A program made the translations under genes and the position numbers. Shown in pieces: positions 1 to 9,208 of a stretch of 64,000 nucleotides of DNA (within the stretch, counting starts at the first letter, position 1; each line of letters begins with the position of its first letter). Origin of the DNA: G963675935 sp963803125 (GTDB lineage Bacteria > Planctomycetota > Planctomycetia > Pirellulales > Thermoguttaceae); contig CAWDLR010000004.1 of NCBI GenBank assembly GCA_963803125.1, positions 62,001 through 126,000 of the forward strand, in the 5' to 3' direction. The notes beneath the pieces were generated by a model. The model saw nothing but the letters and a program-made list of their open reading frames with translations, did not search any database and was not told where the DNA came from.

Positions 1-1
1 C

Positions 2-181
2 AACAGCGCCATGAGCAAGGACGGGCGGTTGTGGGGGCCCAATTACTGGGTGCCCCGCCAACTGCTGATCGGCAAGGCCCTGATGATTTACTGGCCCCAT
101 TCCTGGGACCGGCTGCCATATTTCAATAGCATTCCCTGTCCCTATTTCCCGAATTTCAGTAGGATGCGGCTGGTGCGATAA
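2..181 (+). CDS. lepB: signal peptidase I, C-terminal end (partial)
   Basis: The reading frame enters from the left edge and ends at TAA 179-181, leaving about 59 residues. It begins NSAMSKDGRLWGP and contains LIGKALMIYWPHSW. This matches the C-terminal box of S26 signal peptidases (the GDN-S-x-SxDGR-xWG signature followed by a GKA-x-x-IYWP strand). The enzyme cleaves Sec or Tat signal peptides at the outer face of the inner membrane. The catalytic Ser and Lys lie outside the window, so the assignment rests on the C-terminal motif only. It is co-directional with the LptB-like gene, about 70 bases upstream. Confidence 0.75.
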   Translation, partial: NSAMSKDGRLWGPNYWVPRQLLIGKALMIYWPHSWDRLPYFNSIPCPYFPNFSRMRLVR

Positions 182-207
182 GCGAAAGGCAAGCCCTGCG
201 AAACCGT

Positions 208-254
208 AAACGGCTGATCCCTGGCCCCTAGCCCCCAACCTCTAGCCCCTCTCC
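208..254. repeat. C-rich heptad repeat directly upstream of a start codon
   Basis: The gap before the LptB-like gene ends in degenerate 7-base words (TGATCCC, TGGCCCC, TAGCCCC, CAACCTC, TAGCCCC) that run up to the ATG. No purine-rich Shine-Dalgarno sequence is visible. The same arrangement precedes the gene at 16159. Confidence 0.7.
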
Positions 255-992
<738 letters not shown>

Positions 993-1348
993 GTCGGCGG
1001 GGCAGTGGTCCGTAGTCCGTAGGTTATGCTTCAGCATAACAATCGCCGGGACCCGATTCGTTTGCTGAGAAACAACCGACGGTCTGTTATGCTGAAGCAT
1101 AACCTACGGACTGAGAACGTCCGCCCCGCCATCGCAGTATCGATGCTTGCATGCACCCTGCCGCGGTATCATGCGGCGCGGAACAGAGCGGCGGCGTTCT
1201 GTCAAGGTGAACTGAACGACAAAATGTCGCGCGCAAGGGCCGGCGAGAAAGTGCTCTTTGCAGCGATTCTCTGCCGCGCCTATAATGCAGGAATCCACTG
1301 GAACTGACGGCCCGATTCGGGCAGATTCTTATAGGAGGAGGTGCAGAC
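993..1348. other. intergenic gap between lptB and the DUF2617 gene
   Basis: This 356-base gap holds the perfect inverted repeat at 1015-1111 and, at its right end, the strong AGGAGGAGG Shine-Dalgarno sequence near 1335 that serves the next gene. I see no further gene in it. Confidence 0.7.
1015..1111. repeat. perfect 26-bp inverted repeat with nested palindromes
   Basis: The left arm 1015-1040 and right arm 1086-1111 are exact reverse complements, separated by 45 bases. Each arm contains its own palindrome (GTTATGCT, two bases, AGCATAAC). A related single copy, GTTATGCTTTAGCATAAC, lies at 13740-13757. It is not flanked by a transposase gene. Confidence 0.9.
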
Positions 1349-1888
1349 GTGCTTACCGTCCGGCCGAAGGTCGCGGAGTTGACGTTTCAGTTGTTCGGGC
1401 GTCCGCTGCATCCGGAATTATTCGTCGTCTTTGAGAGTTGCACCATCGAGCGCGGCGGCTACACCGCGAAGATCGACATCACCGGCGCGGGCCACGTGGT
1501 CACCTGGCGCTACCAGGGATTGACGCTCACCGAGGTGGCGGCGTCGGCGCAGAACCCGCTGCCGAAAATGCGGCGGCTTCTGGCCCACCATCTCCGCGGC
1601 GAGCGGAGCGATAAGGTCGAGTGCCGCGGCGGCGTCCGCTACCAGACCAGTTTCCAGCTCGAGCCGGCCGATCCCGAGGTCTTCTGGACCTTCCAGCAGG
1701 AACTGGCCGTCGAGGGGCAACGGCAGGGGATGCTGCACCGCTTCGCCGCCAGCGGCCGCATGGCCCTCGGCGCGCTGAGCTATATCAACCTCGAAGCCCG
1801 CAACCGCAGCCTGCTGATCCAGGCCTTCCACACCTTCCCCGACGACTACGCCATCGTCAAGAGCCAGTCGCTCTTTCAATTGCCGTGA
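1349..1888 (+). CDS. DUF2617 family protein
   Basis: A 179-residue soluble protein with no signal peptide or membrane segment. The order of segments (LTFQLFGRPLHPELF near the N-terminus, a central HVVTWRYQG strand, a C-terminal LSYINLEARNRSLLIQAFHTFPDDYAIVKSQSLF) is what I know from the planctomycete family DUF2617, whose function is not established. The start is the GTG codon at 1349, supported by a strong AGGAGGAGG ribosome-binding site about 10 bases upstream. It stands alone between two repeat-filled gaps, so context gives no functional clue. Confidence 0.75.
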   Translation: MLTVRPKVAELTFQLFGRPLHPELFVVFESCTIERGGYTAKIDITGAGHVVTWRYQGLTLTEVAASAQNPLPKMRRLLAHHLRGERSDKVECRGGVRYQTSFQLEPADPEVFWTFQQELAVEGQRQGMLHRFAASGRMALGALSYINLEARNRSLLIQAFHTFPDDYAIVKSQSLFQLP

Positions 1889-1930
1889 CGGCTTGGGCGC
1901 AGTAGTTGTTTGCCGTCAAGACGAGAAGAC

Positions 1931-2003
1931 CGTTGAGCCGTCGCGTCCACGCGGCGCAGAATCGCCCGCAATTCCAGCGCCGCGTGGACGCGGCGGCTAA
2001 ACG
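1931..2003. repeat. inverted repeat, GCCGCGTGGACGCGGCGGC family
   Basis: Arms 1931-1956 and 1978-2003 pair with two mismatches over 26 bases, with a 21-base spacer. A solo arm with the core GCCGCGTGGACGCGGC is found at 45617-45642, ending in the same GGCTAAACG tail. Confidence 0.8.
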
Positions 2004-2194
2004 CTTCGAAGGCAACCGCCATGATCGGTTACTGCACCCGCGGCGGCGTTTCTCTGTTGACTCTTGCAGAAAAATAGGCACAATAACCGGGTGCCCTTGA
2101 CTCCCGGCTAGTGCAGCGTGCAACTTCAAGAAACGGCCATCATGCCGGTTTCGTCCCGTCGTCGCTCACCCCAACCAGTCCTGCGAGAACCATC

Positions 2195-3400
2195 GTGAGA
2201 CTCTACGAATTTGAAGGCAAGCAACTCTTCGATCGCGCCGACATTCCGATCCCTGCGGGAAAGGTGGTCAAGTCGCCCGACGAGGCGGCCGGTTTGACGA
2301 AGCAGTGGGGCGCGGTGATGGCCAAGGCCCAAGTCTTGCAGGGGCGACGCGGCAAGGAACGCGCTATCATCGCCTGCGACGACGAGCCGCAACTGGCCAA
2401 CGCCATCCGCTCGCTCTTGGGCCGAAAACTCGCGGGCGAGACGATCGAAAAAGTGCTGATCGAGCAGAAGCTCGACGTGGCCCAGGAGGTCTACGCCGCG
2501 GTGACTTACCAGCGGGCTTCGCCCGCCGTGATTCTCTCGGCCGGCGGCGGGGTCGACGTGGAGAAGGCCTGCCACGAGTCGCAGGAAGGCGTGCTCGTCG
2601 AGCCGGTGAACGTCCTCCGCGGCTTGCCGCCCGAACAGGCGGTCGAGCTCGCCCGCCGCGCCGGCCTCGACGCCGCCGTGGCCGACGTCCTGTTGAAGCT
2701 CTACAAGGCGTTCATCGACTTCGACGCCACGCTGACCGAGATCAATCCGCTGGTGCGAACTCGCGCGGGCCAATGGGTGGCCGTCGACGCGAAAATCGAG
2801 ATCGACGAAGACGCGACGTACCGCCAGGCGAGCCTCAATCTCCCCGAGCGACTCGGTTCCGGCCGCACGCCCACGCGGCTGGAGCAGTTGGCCTTGGAGA
2901 ACGACCGCAGCGACACCCGCGGCTCGGCGGGCCGCATGTTCTATGAGCTCGACGGCGACATCGTCGTCCTGGCTTCCGGCGGCGGCACCAGCGTCGAGGC
3001 CCTCGACGACCTCTGCCTCTTGGGCGGCAAGCCCGCCATCTTCACCGAATACAGCGGCAATCCCACGCCGGAAAAGGTCAAGGGGCTGACGAAGATCGCC
3101 CTGATGCACCCCGGCCCGATCCACGCCATCTGGGTCGTGGGCGGGCGGGCGAACTTCACCGACATCTACGAGACTCTGATCGGCGGCATCATGGGCGGCA
3201 TCCGCGAGACTCCCAACTTCGACCGCACCATCCCCATCCTCATCCGCCGCGCCGGACCGCGCGACGAAGAGGCCTTCGCCACCTTGCACAAACTGGAAAG
3301 TCAGGAGGGCTATCGCATTTATCTCCGCGGCATGGCCACCTCCGTGGCCGATTCCGCCCGCATGGTCATCCACCAAGCCAAGCGACACAGGGAACGGTGA
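2195..3400 (+). CDS. aclB: ATP-citrate lyase small subunit (ATP-grasp, succinyl-CoA synthetase beta-like)
   Basis: A 401-residue protein with an N-terminal ATP-grasp domain (VRLYEFEGKQLF, then the nucleotide-binding region around AKAQVLQGRRGKERA) and a C-terminal CoA-ligase domain (LASGGGTSVEALDDL, PIHAIWVVGGRANFTDI). It would act with the large subunit encoded next to form citryl-CoA from citrate, ATP and CoA. The frame is open from 2111, but the conserved N-terminus begins at GTG 2195, so I place the start there. It ends in TGATG, with the stop overlapping the next start by one base, which implies translational coupling. Succinyl-CoA synthetase is the main alternative, but the partner gene favours ATP-citrate lyase. 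Gene letters differ between organisms. Confidence 0.8.
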   Translation: MRLYEFEGKQLFDRADIPIPAGKVVKSPDEAAGLTKQWGAVMAKAQVLQGRRGKERAIIACDDEPQLANAIRSLLGRKLAGETIEKVLIEQKLDVAQEVYAAVTYQRASPAVILSAGGGVDVEKACHESQEGVLVEPVNVLRGLPPEQAVELARRAGLDAAVADVLLKLYKAFIDFDATLTEINPLVRTRAGQWVAVDAKIEIDEDATYRQASLNLPERLGSGRTPTRLEQLALENDRSDTRGSAGRMFYELDGDIVVLASGGGTSVEALDDLCLLGGKPAIFTEYSGNPTPEKVKGLTKIALMHPGPIHAIWVVGGRANFTDIYETLIGGIMGGIRETPNFDRTIPILIRRAGPRDEEAFATLHKLESQEGYRIYLRGMATSVADSARMVIHQAKRHRER

Positions 3401-5553
3401 TGAAAACACTGATCGGCAAAGATACGCGCGTCGTCATTCAAGGCATCACGGGAAAGCAGGGCCGGCGGGTGTCGATGGAGATGCTCGACTACGGCACGCA
3501 CGTCGTCGCCGGCGTCACGCCCGGCAAGAGCGGCCTGGACGTCTACGGAGTGCCCGTCTACGACACCGTGGCCGAGGCCATCGAAAAGCACCCCGAGATC
3601 AACACCAGCCTCGTCTCCGTCCCGCGCGAAGCGACCAAAGACGCCGCGATGGAGGCCATCGCCTCCGGCCCGATCAAACTGGTGAACATCTTGACCGAGG
3701 GCCTGCCGCGGCAGGACGCGGCGCGAATCGTCGAGGCCGCCCGGCAGCAGGGCGTCCGCGTCGTTGGGCCGGCGTCGGTCGGAATCATCAATCCGCTCGA
3801 GCGCGTCAAGATCGGCGCGATCGGCGGCAACGATCCGGGCGTCTTCTATCCCGGCGAAATCGCCATCTTCTCGAAAAGCGGCGGCATGTGCCTCTCCATC
3901 GCCACCGAAGTCTTCAACGTGCTCGGCCACGGCGTGAGCATCGTTGTCGGCATCGGCGGCGACCGCATCTCCGGCACCGATTTCGTCGAGCTGCTCGAGC
4001 TGGTGCGCGACGACGAGCGGACGAAACTGGTGATCTTGATGGGCGAGGTCGGCGGCGACTACGAGGAGCAGGCCGCCCGCTACATCCGCGAAAGCAAATA
4101 TCCCAAGCCGGTGATTGCCCGCATCACCGGCATCGGCGCCCAGAACATCTTCCCCCGCGGCTCGCGGATGGGCCATGCCGGCGCGATCATCGGCGAGGGC
4201 GCCTTCGGCAGCTACGAGAGCAAGGTGGCCGCCTTCGAGCAGGCCGGCGTCAAGGTGGCCAAGACCTCGGAAGAGCTGGTCGCCTTCGTCGATCGGACCT
4301 TGCCCGAACGCCGCCAGGATTTCGAGGCGTCGATGTCGAAGGAATTCGAGTTGGTGAGCATCTCGAAGGAGAAGCTGGAGAACCTCAAGTCCCAGGTCCG
4401 CGCCGTACAGATTCGCACCCACTTGACGCAGATCGTCGACGGCATGCCCTATTTCCGCGGCCGTCCGCTGCCGGCGCTGATGCGGGAGGCGTCGATCCCG
4501 CGGATGATTTACGAGGCGATCACCAAGGAAAACGACGGCCAGCGGCAGGCCGACCAGTTGGCCCGCGATCTGGTTCTCTGCGCCACGACCAACCCGACCG
4601 ACGGGCCGGCGCGGGCGGCGGCCAAGGCCTCGTTCGCCGGCGGTTCGCCGATGAACGCCGCCATCGCCGCCGGACTGCTGACGATCGCCGCCGCGGGCAA
4701 CAAGGCCCTGCCCGCTCGACTGCACGACCGCTACTCGCCGCACGAAGCCGACGCCCTGGCGCTGATCCCGCAGGTGATCGATCTGGTGGCCGCCGTCCTG
4801 GGCAACGACCTGGAATGGAGCGAAAGCAAGACGATCGAGTCGATCATCTTCCGCGCCATCGCCGGCCGCGACCCCGCGCCGCCCGAGGCCGATCTGCTGC
4901 GGGCGGTCTTCGTCTCCTGTGTCGATCACACTCCCGCCACGCCCTCGTCGCTGGCGGCCATCACCTCGTATTCCGGCGGCAACATGCTGAAGACCTCGTT
5001 GGCTGCCGGCATCACGGCGATGGGCGAATCGCACGCCGGCGCCGGCGAAGGCACCGCCCGCATCCTCAGCGAATACAGCGAAAAGCTCCGCCGCGCGGGC
5101 GGCTCGTTCGAGGCCGACGGCGTCCGCGTCGACGACGTGCAGGACCTGGCCGCCTACATCATCAACAAAGTCACCGGCGCCTATGGCGGCGAGAAGGGCC
5201 GCATCCCCGGCTACGGCCACCGCTACTACGGCCTCTACGGCCGCGATCCCCGCGCCGTGGCCCTGCTGAGCATCGCCAAGGGCCTGGGCCTGGCCGGCGA
5301 ATACTGCACGCTGGCCACCGAGATGGAGGCGATCCTCAAGAAGAAAAAAGCCCTGGGACTCTGCTTCAACGTCGACGGCGTGATCGGCGCGCTGCTGTGC
5401 GACTTGCGGCTCCGCCCGGAAACCGGCAAGGCCTTCTTCATCATCCCCCGTGCCGTCGGCCTGCTGGGGCAGATGCTCGAACAAGACCCCGGCTCGTTCT
5501 TCCGCCTGGCGAACGATTCGGTCATCTACATCGGACCGGAACCGCGCGGTTAG
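3400..5553 (+). CDS. aclA: ATP-citrate lyase large subunit (CoA-binding/phosphohistidine domain plus citrate synthase-like domain)
   Basis: A 717-residue protein in two parts. Residues 1 to about 330 resemble the SucD-type CoA ligase alpha subunit and carry the phosphohistidine loop MGHAGAIIGEGAFG with His259. The remainder resembles citrate synthase/citryl-CoA lyase, with VDHTPATPSS and GYGHRYY as active-site-like segments and a lysine-rich KKKKALG near the end. The product cleaves citrate to acetyl-CoA and oxaloacetate with the small subunit. It is longer than the roughly 600-residue green sulfur bacterial subunit. The start ATG 3400 overlaps the upstream stop. A GTG at 3397 is also in frame but less likely. 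Confidence 0.82.
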   Translation: MKTLIGKDTRVVIQGITGKQGRRVSMEMLDYGTHVVAGVTPGKSGLDVYGVPVYDTVAEAIEKHPEINTSLVSVPREATKDAAMEAIASGPIKLVNILTEGLPRQDAARIVEAARQQGVRVVGPASVGIINPLERVKIGAIGGNDPGVFYPGEIAIFSKSGGMCLSIATEVFNVLGHGVSIVVGIGGDRISGTDFVELLELVRDDERTKLVILMGEVGGDYEEQAARYIRESKYPKPVIARITGIGAQNIFPRGSRMGHAGAIIGEGAFGSYESKVAAFEQAGVKVAKTSEELVAFVDRTLPERRQDFEASMSKEFELVSISKEKLENLKSQVRAVQIRTHLTQIVDGMPYFRGRPLPALMREASIPRMIYEAITKENDGQRQADQLARDLVLCATTNPTDGPARAAAKASFAGGSPMNAAIAAGLLTIAAAGNKALPARLHDRYSPHEADALALIPQVIDLVAAVLGNDLEWSESKTIESIIFRAIAGRDPAPPEADLLRAVFVSCVDHTPATPSSLAAITSYSGGNMLKTSLAAGITAMGESHAGAGEGTARILSEYSEKLRRAGGSFEADGVRVDDVQDLAAYIINKVTGAYGGEKGRIPGYGHRYYGLYGRDPRAVALLSIAKGLGLAGEYCTLATEMEAILKKKKALGLCFNVDGVIGALLCDLRLRPETGKAFFIIPRAVGLLGQMLEQDPGSFFRLANDSVIYIGPEPRG

Positions 5554-5576
5554 GAATTGCGGCCGCCGAAGCAACG

Positions 5577-5649
5577 CTGTAGGAGGCGTCTCCTGACGCC
5601 GATCGGGCCGGTGTGGATCCCAATCGGCGACAGGAGTCGCCTCCTACAG
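5577..5649. repeat. inverted repeat, TGTAGGAGGCG family, copy 1
   Basis: Arms 5577-5603 and 5623-5649 pair over 27 bases with two symmetric A/T mismatches. The core is TGTAGGAGGCGTCTCCTGAC. It sits between the convergent aclA and lipoprotein genes. A second copy is at 13829-13913. Confidence 0.9.
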
Positions 5650-5689
5650 TCGGAATTGTCGCACGGCCTCTATTGCAAGTCAGCGGCGA

Positions 5690-6868
5690 TCAGTGTTCCT
5701 TCTTTTCTTTCTTCGGGTCGTCCGCCTTTCCCGCTTTCACGGTGAATTCGAGCGACGCCTGGCCGGTTTTCTGCCGCGTCGTGTCTTGGATCAAGATCCG
5801 CAGCGTGTACTTGCCGGGGACCAGCTTGTCGGGCAGGCGGAGACGATAGGCGATGAAGAAATCGTGGCGGACATTCTTGCAGAAATCCTGTGTCGACGGG
5901 AATTCGTGACATGCGACCTGCTGGCCGAGATGATCGAGAATCTGGTAGCCGCTCCGCAACGAGGTAAGAAATCCCTTGTCAACCGGCTCCGAAGAGAAGT
6001 TCTCCAGTTCGGCGTACAACAGCACGTTCTGCTCCTGGCAGAACTCGTATTTCGCGACCTTCTTGAAGGAGCCGAAGCCGAGCGCTTCGCTGCAAAAGGC
6101 GGCGTTGCGGACCAAAAGCGGCGCGGTCTCGCCGAGATGGGCCAACGCGGCGGACAACGCGGGCTTCGCCTCGACCGCGCGGCACGCCGGGTCGGGTACG
6201 CGCTCGGCGTCGAGCCACCTGCCCAGCCCCTCCGCCTCTTTCGAGATAAACTGCTGCGTGGCGGGCGTGGCGTCGAGGATCGGCCGCGCGGCTTCGTCCC
6301 GCCGGCCGGCCAGGGCGCAGAGCAGCCGCAGCCGCGCCTCCTGCGTCACGTCGCCGGGCGTGGGCGGATTGGCCGAGGTCTCCGCCTCCAACGCCTCGAT
6401 CGCCCCGTTCAATCGCTGCCGCCATTGGCCCAACGACGCCGAAAACGACGCCTGCATCACGTCATTCGCCGTCGGACTCGGTGTGCTCGTTCTCGCACAT
6501 TGCGGAACGCCGTCGGTCGGCGGCAGCCGCTCCACGATGTTCGCCGCGCCGTCTCGCCGCATCGCCGCAGAGCGGTAGGCCTGCGTGGCGCGGCACTGCT
6601 GGATCACCAACGGCCAGATCGCCGGATCGCTCTGCTGCAAGTCTTTAGCCAATTGGTCTTCAACCGCCGGATCGATCGTGCCCGACTGGTGCAGTTCGGC
6701 CATCACGTCCTGAAGCTGCCGCATATCGCACGGACGCCGCGGGCCGACCGCAGTCTGATTCGCCGTCAAGTCCGTCGATGCCGGCTTGTCGCCTGTCCAC
6801 GGCGACGCGCAGCCGGCCAGAACGAGCCCGGCAAGCACGGCGGCAATTATCGACAGCGATTTGGACAT
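5690..6868 (-). CDS. putative lipoprotein, planctomycete type, function unknown
   Basis: A 392-residue protein with a lipoprotein signal: MSKSLSII, a hydrophobic stretch, then the lipobox LAGC with Cys20. The middle is alpha-helical and contains many cysteines; the C-terminus has strand-like segments and a lysine-rich tail. I do not recognise a family. The ATG at 6868 was chosen because it puts the lipobox at the usual distance, although the frame opens six codons earlier. The protein would be anchored in a membrane facing the periplasm. Neighbouring genes give no clue. Confidence 0.65.
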   Translation of the reverse strand: MSKSLSIIAAVLAGLVLAGCASPWTGDKPASTDLTANQTAVGPRRPCDMRQLQDVMAELHQSGTIDPAVEDQLAKDLQQSDPAIWPLVIQQCRATQAYRSAAMRRDGAANIVERLPPTDGVPQCARTSTPSPTANDVMQASFSASLGQWRQRLNGAIEALEAETSANPPTPGDVTQEARLRLLCALAGRRDEAARPILDATPATQQFISKEAEGLGRWLDAERVPDPACRAVEAKPALSAALAHLGETAPLLVRNAAFCSEALGFGSFKKVAKYEFCQEQNVLLYAELENFSSEPVDKGFLTSLRSGYQILDHLGQQVACHEFPSTQDFCKNVRHDFFIAYRLRLPDKLVPGKYTLRILIQDTTRQKTGQASLEFTVKAGKADDPKKEKKEH

Positions 6869-7079
6869 GGCATCAGCGGGTCGCAAGGCGGCGATCGTTT
6901 CCGCTCACAACAACGGGAGTATCCCAAACGTAAGGGGCCAAATGGTAAGAAAAACCCGGGAAGAACGCAATCGCGATGCGGTGGCAATGTGGGAAGAATA
7001 GGCGATCTGTAAAGCCGCGACCACCGGTCGCGGGGGGGCTGTGAAGCCGCAAGCGGCTGCGGAAGAGTGACCGCGAGAA

Positions 7080-8144
7080 TCACGCCGGCCGACGTTTGCC
7101 CGCCGGCTGCTGCGGCGAGGCCAGGCGGAGGATGAGCCGTTCGAGAACGATCCGCGGCGGCATCGTGCTTTCCCCCTTCAGGTCGAGATCGGCCTGCAAG
7201 AGCCAGCGATAGAGCTGCAGGCCGCGCTGCCGGCCGAGCAGACGGAGCTGCCGCTCGGCCTTTTGCAGCACGAAGGGTTTTACGCCGGCTTGCTCGAGGA
7301 CTTGGCGGAGGTTGGGGCGACGGCCGGCGGCCTCGGTCTGAAGCACCAATCGCGTGGCGGCGGCAAAGCGGCGGAGCGAGGCCGAGACTTGCGCCAGGAT
7401 CGCGATCGGCTGCTCGCCCGAACTTAGCAGGCGATCGAGTTGCAGCATGGCGTCGGCCACGTGCCCATCCATCGCCGCGTCGAGCATCTCCCAGGTGGTT
7501 TTTGCTCGCCAGCCGCCCACGGCCGTACCAACCAGTTCGGGCGTGATCTTCCGTTGCTCGCCGGCCAGCAGCGCCAACTTGGCCAATTCCTGGTCGAGCA
7601 GCCCGAGCTCGGGTCCGATGCGTTCGACCAACAGATCGGCGGCCGCCGGTGAAATCGCAGCTCGATGGTGTTGCTTGGTCCATTCCGTCAGCCACTTCGT
7701 CAGCCGCGCCGACGGGGGCGAGCCCGCGTCGATCAGCAGCCCACCGGCCGCGATCGCCTTGTATAGCCGCGTGTTGCTCGGCAGCGAATCGAGATCGAGC
7801 ACCAGCACGCCGCTGCGGCTCGGCCGTGCGACGTAATCTTCCAGTTGCGGCCGATAGCGGCTGACAAAATCGTCGGCATTCTCGACGACGGCCAGCCGGC
7901 AACCGCCGCCGAACATCGCCACGGTGGAGAGCACTTCATGCACGTCGCGGAAGAGCGTATCGCGCCCCTCGAACGCGGTCAGCGAAAAATCGGCGTCCTC
8001 GCCCCCGAGCACGGCCGCCCGCAGCGCCAGGATCGTCTGTCGCCGCAGAAACGTCTCATCGCCGAAGACCGCGCAGACCGGTTTGGCCGGGTATTTTGCC
8101 GGATTGGCGAGGTAATCGAGAGCACTGGCGGGTTTTTCGGCCAT
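7080..8144 (-). CDS. holA: DNA polymerase III subunit delta
   Basis: A 354-residue cytoplasmic protein of the usual length for the clamp-loader delta subunit, which opens the sliding clamp. Recognisable segments are an N-terminal PVCAVFGDETFLRRQ, LDLDSLPSNTRLYKAI, then the helical SPAAADLLVERIGPELGLLDQELAKLALL, and a C-terminal collar domain with LQADLDLKGE. That order is characteristic of HolA. The start ATG 8144 gives the normal N-terminus; six extra codons upstream are unlikely to be used. It lies alone on the minus strand. Confidence 0.88.
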   Translation of the reverse strand: MAEKPASALDYLANPAKYPAKPVCAVFGDETFLRRQTILALRAAVLGGEDADFSLTAFEGRDTLFRDVHEVLSTVAMFGGGCRLAVVENADDFVSRYRPQLEDYVARPSRSGVLVLDLDSLPSNTRLYKAIAAGGLLIDAGSPPSARLTKWLTEWTKQHHRAAISPAAADLLVERIGPELGLLDQELAKLALLAGEQRKITPELVGTAVGGWRAKTTWEMLDAAMDGHVADAMLQLDRLLSSGEQPIAILAQVSASLRRFAAATRLVLQTEAAGRRPNLRQVLEQAGVKPFVLQKAERQLRLLGRQRGLQLYRWLLQADLDLKGESTMPPRIVLERLILRLASPQQPAGKRRPA

Positions 8145-8284
8145 GCCCCCAGTATAGAGCAAAAGGGGGACTGGGGAAGAGGGTTGGAATTGGCGAATTC
8201 GATCGAATCGGGGCGGCAGTTCGTGGTCTGCCGCCCCGAATCGTGATCGTTGTCGCTTCGGCCAAGCGGGCCGCTAGAAAGCCG

Positions 8285-9208
8285 CTAGTACTTCGCGCCC
8301 GGCTTCTTCAGTTCGAACGAGCACCAGTAGGAAGCCTTGGAGCCGTCGTCGAGCGTCAATTCGTAAACGTAGAACGGTTGGACGGTCGCGTGGAGCAGCG
8401 TGCGTTTGCCCTCGCGGATCATCCGCAGATGGTCCTTCCAGGGCATAGTCGCACCAGCGACTCCGGAGCCGTCTACAACTACCGTCATGGCGCCGTCCTT
8501 CGCTCGACGGGCTGTCGTGGTGACCGCCTTGCTGGAGCCAGAGGCCACCACGTCGAACACGATGGCCGTCTTCCCGTTCTTGCCTTCGGCCGCCGCGCCG
8601 CCGCCCCGGCTTGCGTTCTTCTCGCAGGAATTGTTGACGGAACTAGCGCCAATGATCTGACCGACATCTTTGTTCGGTAATCGCATGATTTGCAGGGTCT
8701 TATCGGAACCGGCGTCTCGATATTCGTGGGTGATGTTCGATTCCACGTCGATCAGCCGGAACCTGCCGGCGGCGATCGCCTTCTGCATCGCATCCTGCCG
8801 CTTTTCCTCGGCCGCCAGCGATTCCTTCAGCGTGCGGTCGGCCTTTTCGACGGATTTGGGATCGTTCGGGTCGACATCCACGACGCTGGCGACCGTGGAA
8901 TACGCCTTCGTGCCGTCGGGCAGCGTGATCTCTTTCGGTTTGGAGACCTCGACTCGAATCGTCATTTGCTCGTAGATCTTCTCGGCTGCCCAGCCGCTGC
9001 CGATCAGCAGGATCGCCACAAGCGCGGCCAGTGCGGTTCTTAGCGCGGGGGAAATTCGATTGGATAGGGACATCTTGGTTTTCCTAAGGTAAATGGTTGT
9101 GGAGTGTTCCAATAGCTGGTTGCGAAGCCGATCGCCATGAGGCCCCTCAGAGAGGCTCGGCACGGGCGTTTGTTCGAGAAGTCGTTCGATCGGTTCCGCG
9201 GGTTTCAT
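8285..9208 (-). CDS. membrane-anchored partner of the adjacent ECF sigma factor (possible anti-sigma factor)
   Basis: A 307-residue protein with about 56 cytoplasmic residues, one membrane segment (about residues 57-77, TALAALVAILLIGSGW) and an extracytoplasmic domain of strands with no family I recognise. Its ATG overlaps the stop of the sigma factor gene as ATGA. That arrangement and the single-pass topology are typical of an anti-sigma or sensor partner. I see no zinc-binding ZAS motif in the cytoplasmic part, so an anti-sigma role is inference from position only. Confidence 0.6.
   Translation of the reverse strand: MKPAEPIERLLEQTPVPSLSEGPHGDRLRNQLLEHSTTIYLRKTKMSLSNRISPALRTALAALVAILLIGSGWAAEKIYEQMTIRVEVSKPKEITLPDGTKAYSTVASVVDVDPNDPKSVEKADRTLKESLAAEEKRQDAMQKAIAAGRFRLIDVESNITHEYRDAGSDKTLQIMRLPNKDVGQIIGASSVNNSCEKNASRGGGAAAEGKNGKTAIVFDVVASGSSKAVTTTARRAKDGAMTVVVDGSGVAGATMPWKDHLRMIREGKRTLLHATVQPFYVYELTLDDGSKASYWCSFELKKPGAKY

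Noticed and set aside
1015..1111. Insertion sequence ends
   Set aside because: The inverted repeat spans 97 bases with no transposase frame between the arms and no clear target-site duplication.
2126..3409. Minus-strand open frame opposite aclB
   Set aside because: Shadow of the ATP-grasp gene, low-complexity composition and no motif.
3319..5574. Long minus-strand open frame of 751 codons opposite aclA
   Set aside because: Mirror of a GC-rich gene; its translation is rich in Gly, Asp, Arg and Ala with no domain, while the plus strand encodes a complete ATP-citrate lyase subunit.
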